A stretch of DNA of 7,238 bases from DATDYW01 sp044375695. Lineage in GTDB: Bacteria > Patescibacteriota > Minisyncoccia > Phycocordibacterales > JAACPR01. A program made the position numbers and the translations under genes. Shown piece after piece: positions 6,126-7,238 of the stretch (position 1 is its first letter; each line of letters starts with the position of its first letter). The notes under the pieces were generated by a model. It saw only the letters and a program-made list of their open reading frames with translations, had not been told where the DNA came from and made no database searches. Where the stretch lies: NCBI GenBank assembly GCA_044375695.1, contig JBILMG010000038.1, positions 1 through 7,238 on the forward strand, read 5' to 3'.

Positions 6126-6839
6126 ATGGATACCCTCATCTCAATTGCAGGCACCTTCGTGGTGTTCGTCCTCATCGCCATGGTCTTCGTCGTCATCGAC
6201 TTCAAGATCATGGTCCCGTTCTTTGTCTTCCTCCGGCCCAAGGATAACCGTCCTAAGCCAGAAGAGAGCAAAGGGATAACCGCCCGCCAGTCTCCGAAGT
6301 GGCAGTTCTGGCTCTCCGTGAGTATTGCGCTCGTTTCGCTGTGGCCTGTTGCCGCTGCGGGAACCCTCGATTTCTTTGCCCGCATCGTTTCGATGTGGGC
6401 GGTCTTCCTGGGGGCAAAAAGCGTCGTCTCGTGGTGGGATAACCAAGACAAAATCTTTGGAGCCGTCGGCGAATTCGTCAAAGGGAACCCAGATCCGGTT
6501 CGCGAAGCCGTTGCTGCCGGTAGCGCCAAGTTCCAGCAGCTGCGCAGCGAAAAAACCAGCTTGCTAGACCGGGTTCGTGGGTGGGTTGGAAAAATGCTCG
6601 TCGGCGCCGGAAAGATCAAACAGGAATTCGGAGATGTCCGTTCTGAGTACGCTCAACCTGAGCAGGCTCCGACCGCTTCCTCCGAGAGCGGCGAGCCGAC
6701 CCTTCCAGAAGCTCCTGCTGGCAGCTCGCCTCCTGGGGAATTGCCTAAAGAAGAACCCAAGAAACCGGACCCCCGCGAAGCGTTGGGTAAATTCGGTGGT
6801 GCTGAAGGCAACAAAAAGACAGAGGGGGGCGAACAGTAA
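6126..6839 (+). CDS. Hypothetical membrane protein with Pro/charged tail, 237 aa
   Basis: The family is not recognised. The N-terminus carries a long hydrophobic segment, about residues 6-25, continuing through IMVPFFVFL (28-36), so it may be one bent or two short membrane helices. A basic, Pro-containing loop (38-57) precedes two further membrane segments at about 59-80 and 82-101. The remaining half is soluble: a helical region (106-175), then a low-complexity tail from about 177 rich in Pro, Glu, Ser, Gly and Lys, which is probably disordered. There is no cleavable signal peptide. The ATG at 6126 is fixed by the A-rich leader. Its stop overlaps the start of the next membrane-protein gene, which suggests coupled, roughly equal synthesis and a joint membrane complex. 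The tail could serve as a flexible linker or a docking site for a cytoplasmic partner such as the ATPase, which is speculation. Confidence 0.88.
   Translation: MDTLISIAGTFVVFVLIAMVFVVIDFKIMVPFFVFLRPKDNRPKPEESKGITARQSPKWQFWLSVSIALVSLWPVAAAGTLDFFARIVSMWAVFLGAKSVVSWWDNQDKIFGAVGEFVKGNPDPVREAVAAGSAKFQQLRSEKTSLLDRVRGWVGKMLVGAGKIKQEFGDVRSEYAQPEQAPTASSESGEPTLPEAPAGSSPPGELPKEEPKKPDPREALGKFGGAEGNKKTEGGEQ
6821..6829 (+). promoter_or_regulatory. Shine-Dalgarno-like G-rich site before the last gene
   Basis: AGAGGGGGG ends nine bases before the ATG at 6839 and includes GAGG. It is the only start in the window with an evident Shine-Dalgarno-like element. It lies inside the end of the preceding coding region, where an A-rich leader would not be possible. 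It supports the choice of ATG 6839 as the start. Confidence 0.5.
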
Positions 6840-7238
6840 TGGATGCCCCCAAAAACCTTGCGCGCGCCTTCACCGGGTGCGCGCATTTTCTCTGGTCCCA
6901 TCGTCGCCTCGCCCTCGTCGGCCTCTTCCTGGTCTTCGTGATCTGGTTCTTGAGGCCGGTGTGGCACCCGGCGGCGGTTTACGTGTCCAACCACCTGTTC
7001 GAATGGGTGGTCGGCGCCGCGGCGCTGCTGTTCATGCTCCACGCCTTCGCGATTCGCCGGTGGTGGCCCAACTTTACCGTTGGCGCCGCCCTCATCGGCG
7101 GCTGGATCTTCGTGCTCTACGGCCTCAACGTTTCGCCCTACGACTACGCGTGCCTGTACTCCAGGTACGTGTCCGTCGAGCGGCAGGACATGTCGTCTTT
7201 GCCGGAAACAGCCCACGAGCGTGTTCAGCCGCTCAACT
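6839..7238 (+). CDS. Membrane protein, N-terminal part (runs off the edge)
   Basis: The ATG at 6839 overlaps the preceding TAA stop as TAATG, and the frame stays open to the window end, giving 133 residues. Three membrane helices are evident at about 23-40, 54-72 and 78-96. Arg/His residues (RRWW, 73-76) flank the second loop. After the third helix the chain becomes polar (YVSVERQDMSSLPETAHERVQPLN), which looks like the start of a soluble domain. The basic N-terminus before the first helix suggests that end is cytoplasmic, which would place the polar part after the third helix outside the cytoplasm. The missing C-terminal part would decide the family; no function is assigned. The stop/start overlap indicates translational coupling with the 237-aa membrane protein. 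Confidence 0.85.
   Translation, partial: MDAPKNLARAFTGCAHFLWSHRRLALVGLFLVFVIWFLRPVWHPAAVYVSNHLFEWVVGAAALLFMLHAFAIRRWWPNFTVGAALIGGWIFVLYGLNVSPYDYACLYSRYVSVERQDMSSLPETAHERVQPLN

Noticed and set aside
6653..7216. 187-codon minus-strand frame over the two membrane-protein genes
   Set aside because: It spans the TAATG stop/start junction and the low-complexity tail. The plus strand shows well-formed hydrophobic helices on both sides, so the antisense frame is a shadow.

Overview
The window reads as bacterial, GC-rich DNA, tightly packed and transcribed from one strand. It holds five complete protein genes, a sixth that runs off the right edge, and possibly the last few codons of a gene entering from the left. 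Two things hint at the host. Most start codons lack a convincing Shine-Dalgarno sequence and follow an A-rich, G-poor leader, although the coding DNA is GC-rich. The likely promoters carry a sigma70-type TTGACA box. This mix is compatible with groups that rely little on Shine-Dalgarno pairing (for example Verrucomicrobiota), but the sequence does not fix the taxon. No transposase, integrase, phage structural gene, tRNA, rRNA or CRISPR array is visible.

Layout. Positions 1-66 hold a possible tail of an upstream gene and a strong hairpin terminator. Positions 85-113 hold a promoter with a perfect dyad over its -10 region. It drives a 433-aa helical, coiled-coil protein (170-1471). A terminator hairpin then lies between this gene and the next two: a 387-aa protein I do not recognise (1540-2703) and a 631-aa AAA-type ATPase with clear Walker A, Walker B-like and second-region-of-homology motifs (2731-4626). 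A textbook terminator with a TACG loop closes that unit. A second TTGACA box and a 60-nt imperfect hairpin precede the second unit: a 413-aa unrecognised soluble protein (4845-6086), a 237-aa membrane protein with a proline- and charge-rich tail (6126-6839), and the N-terminal 133 residues of another membrane protein (6839 to the edge), whose start overlaps the preceding stop.

How the genes may work together is inference. The ATPase is the only gene whose biochemical class is certain. With an abundant-looking coiled-coil protein, two large unrecognised soluble proteins and two adjacent membrane proteins, the arrangement would fit an ATP-driven remodelling or transport machine at the membrane, or a core module of a mobile element or plasmid. 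Nothing in the sequence names the pathway. The most checkable features are regulatory: the dyad over the first promoter, the intercistronic terminator, the structured leader before the 413-aa gene, and the A-rich leaders without Shine-Dalgarno sequences.
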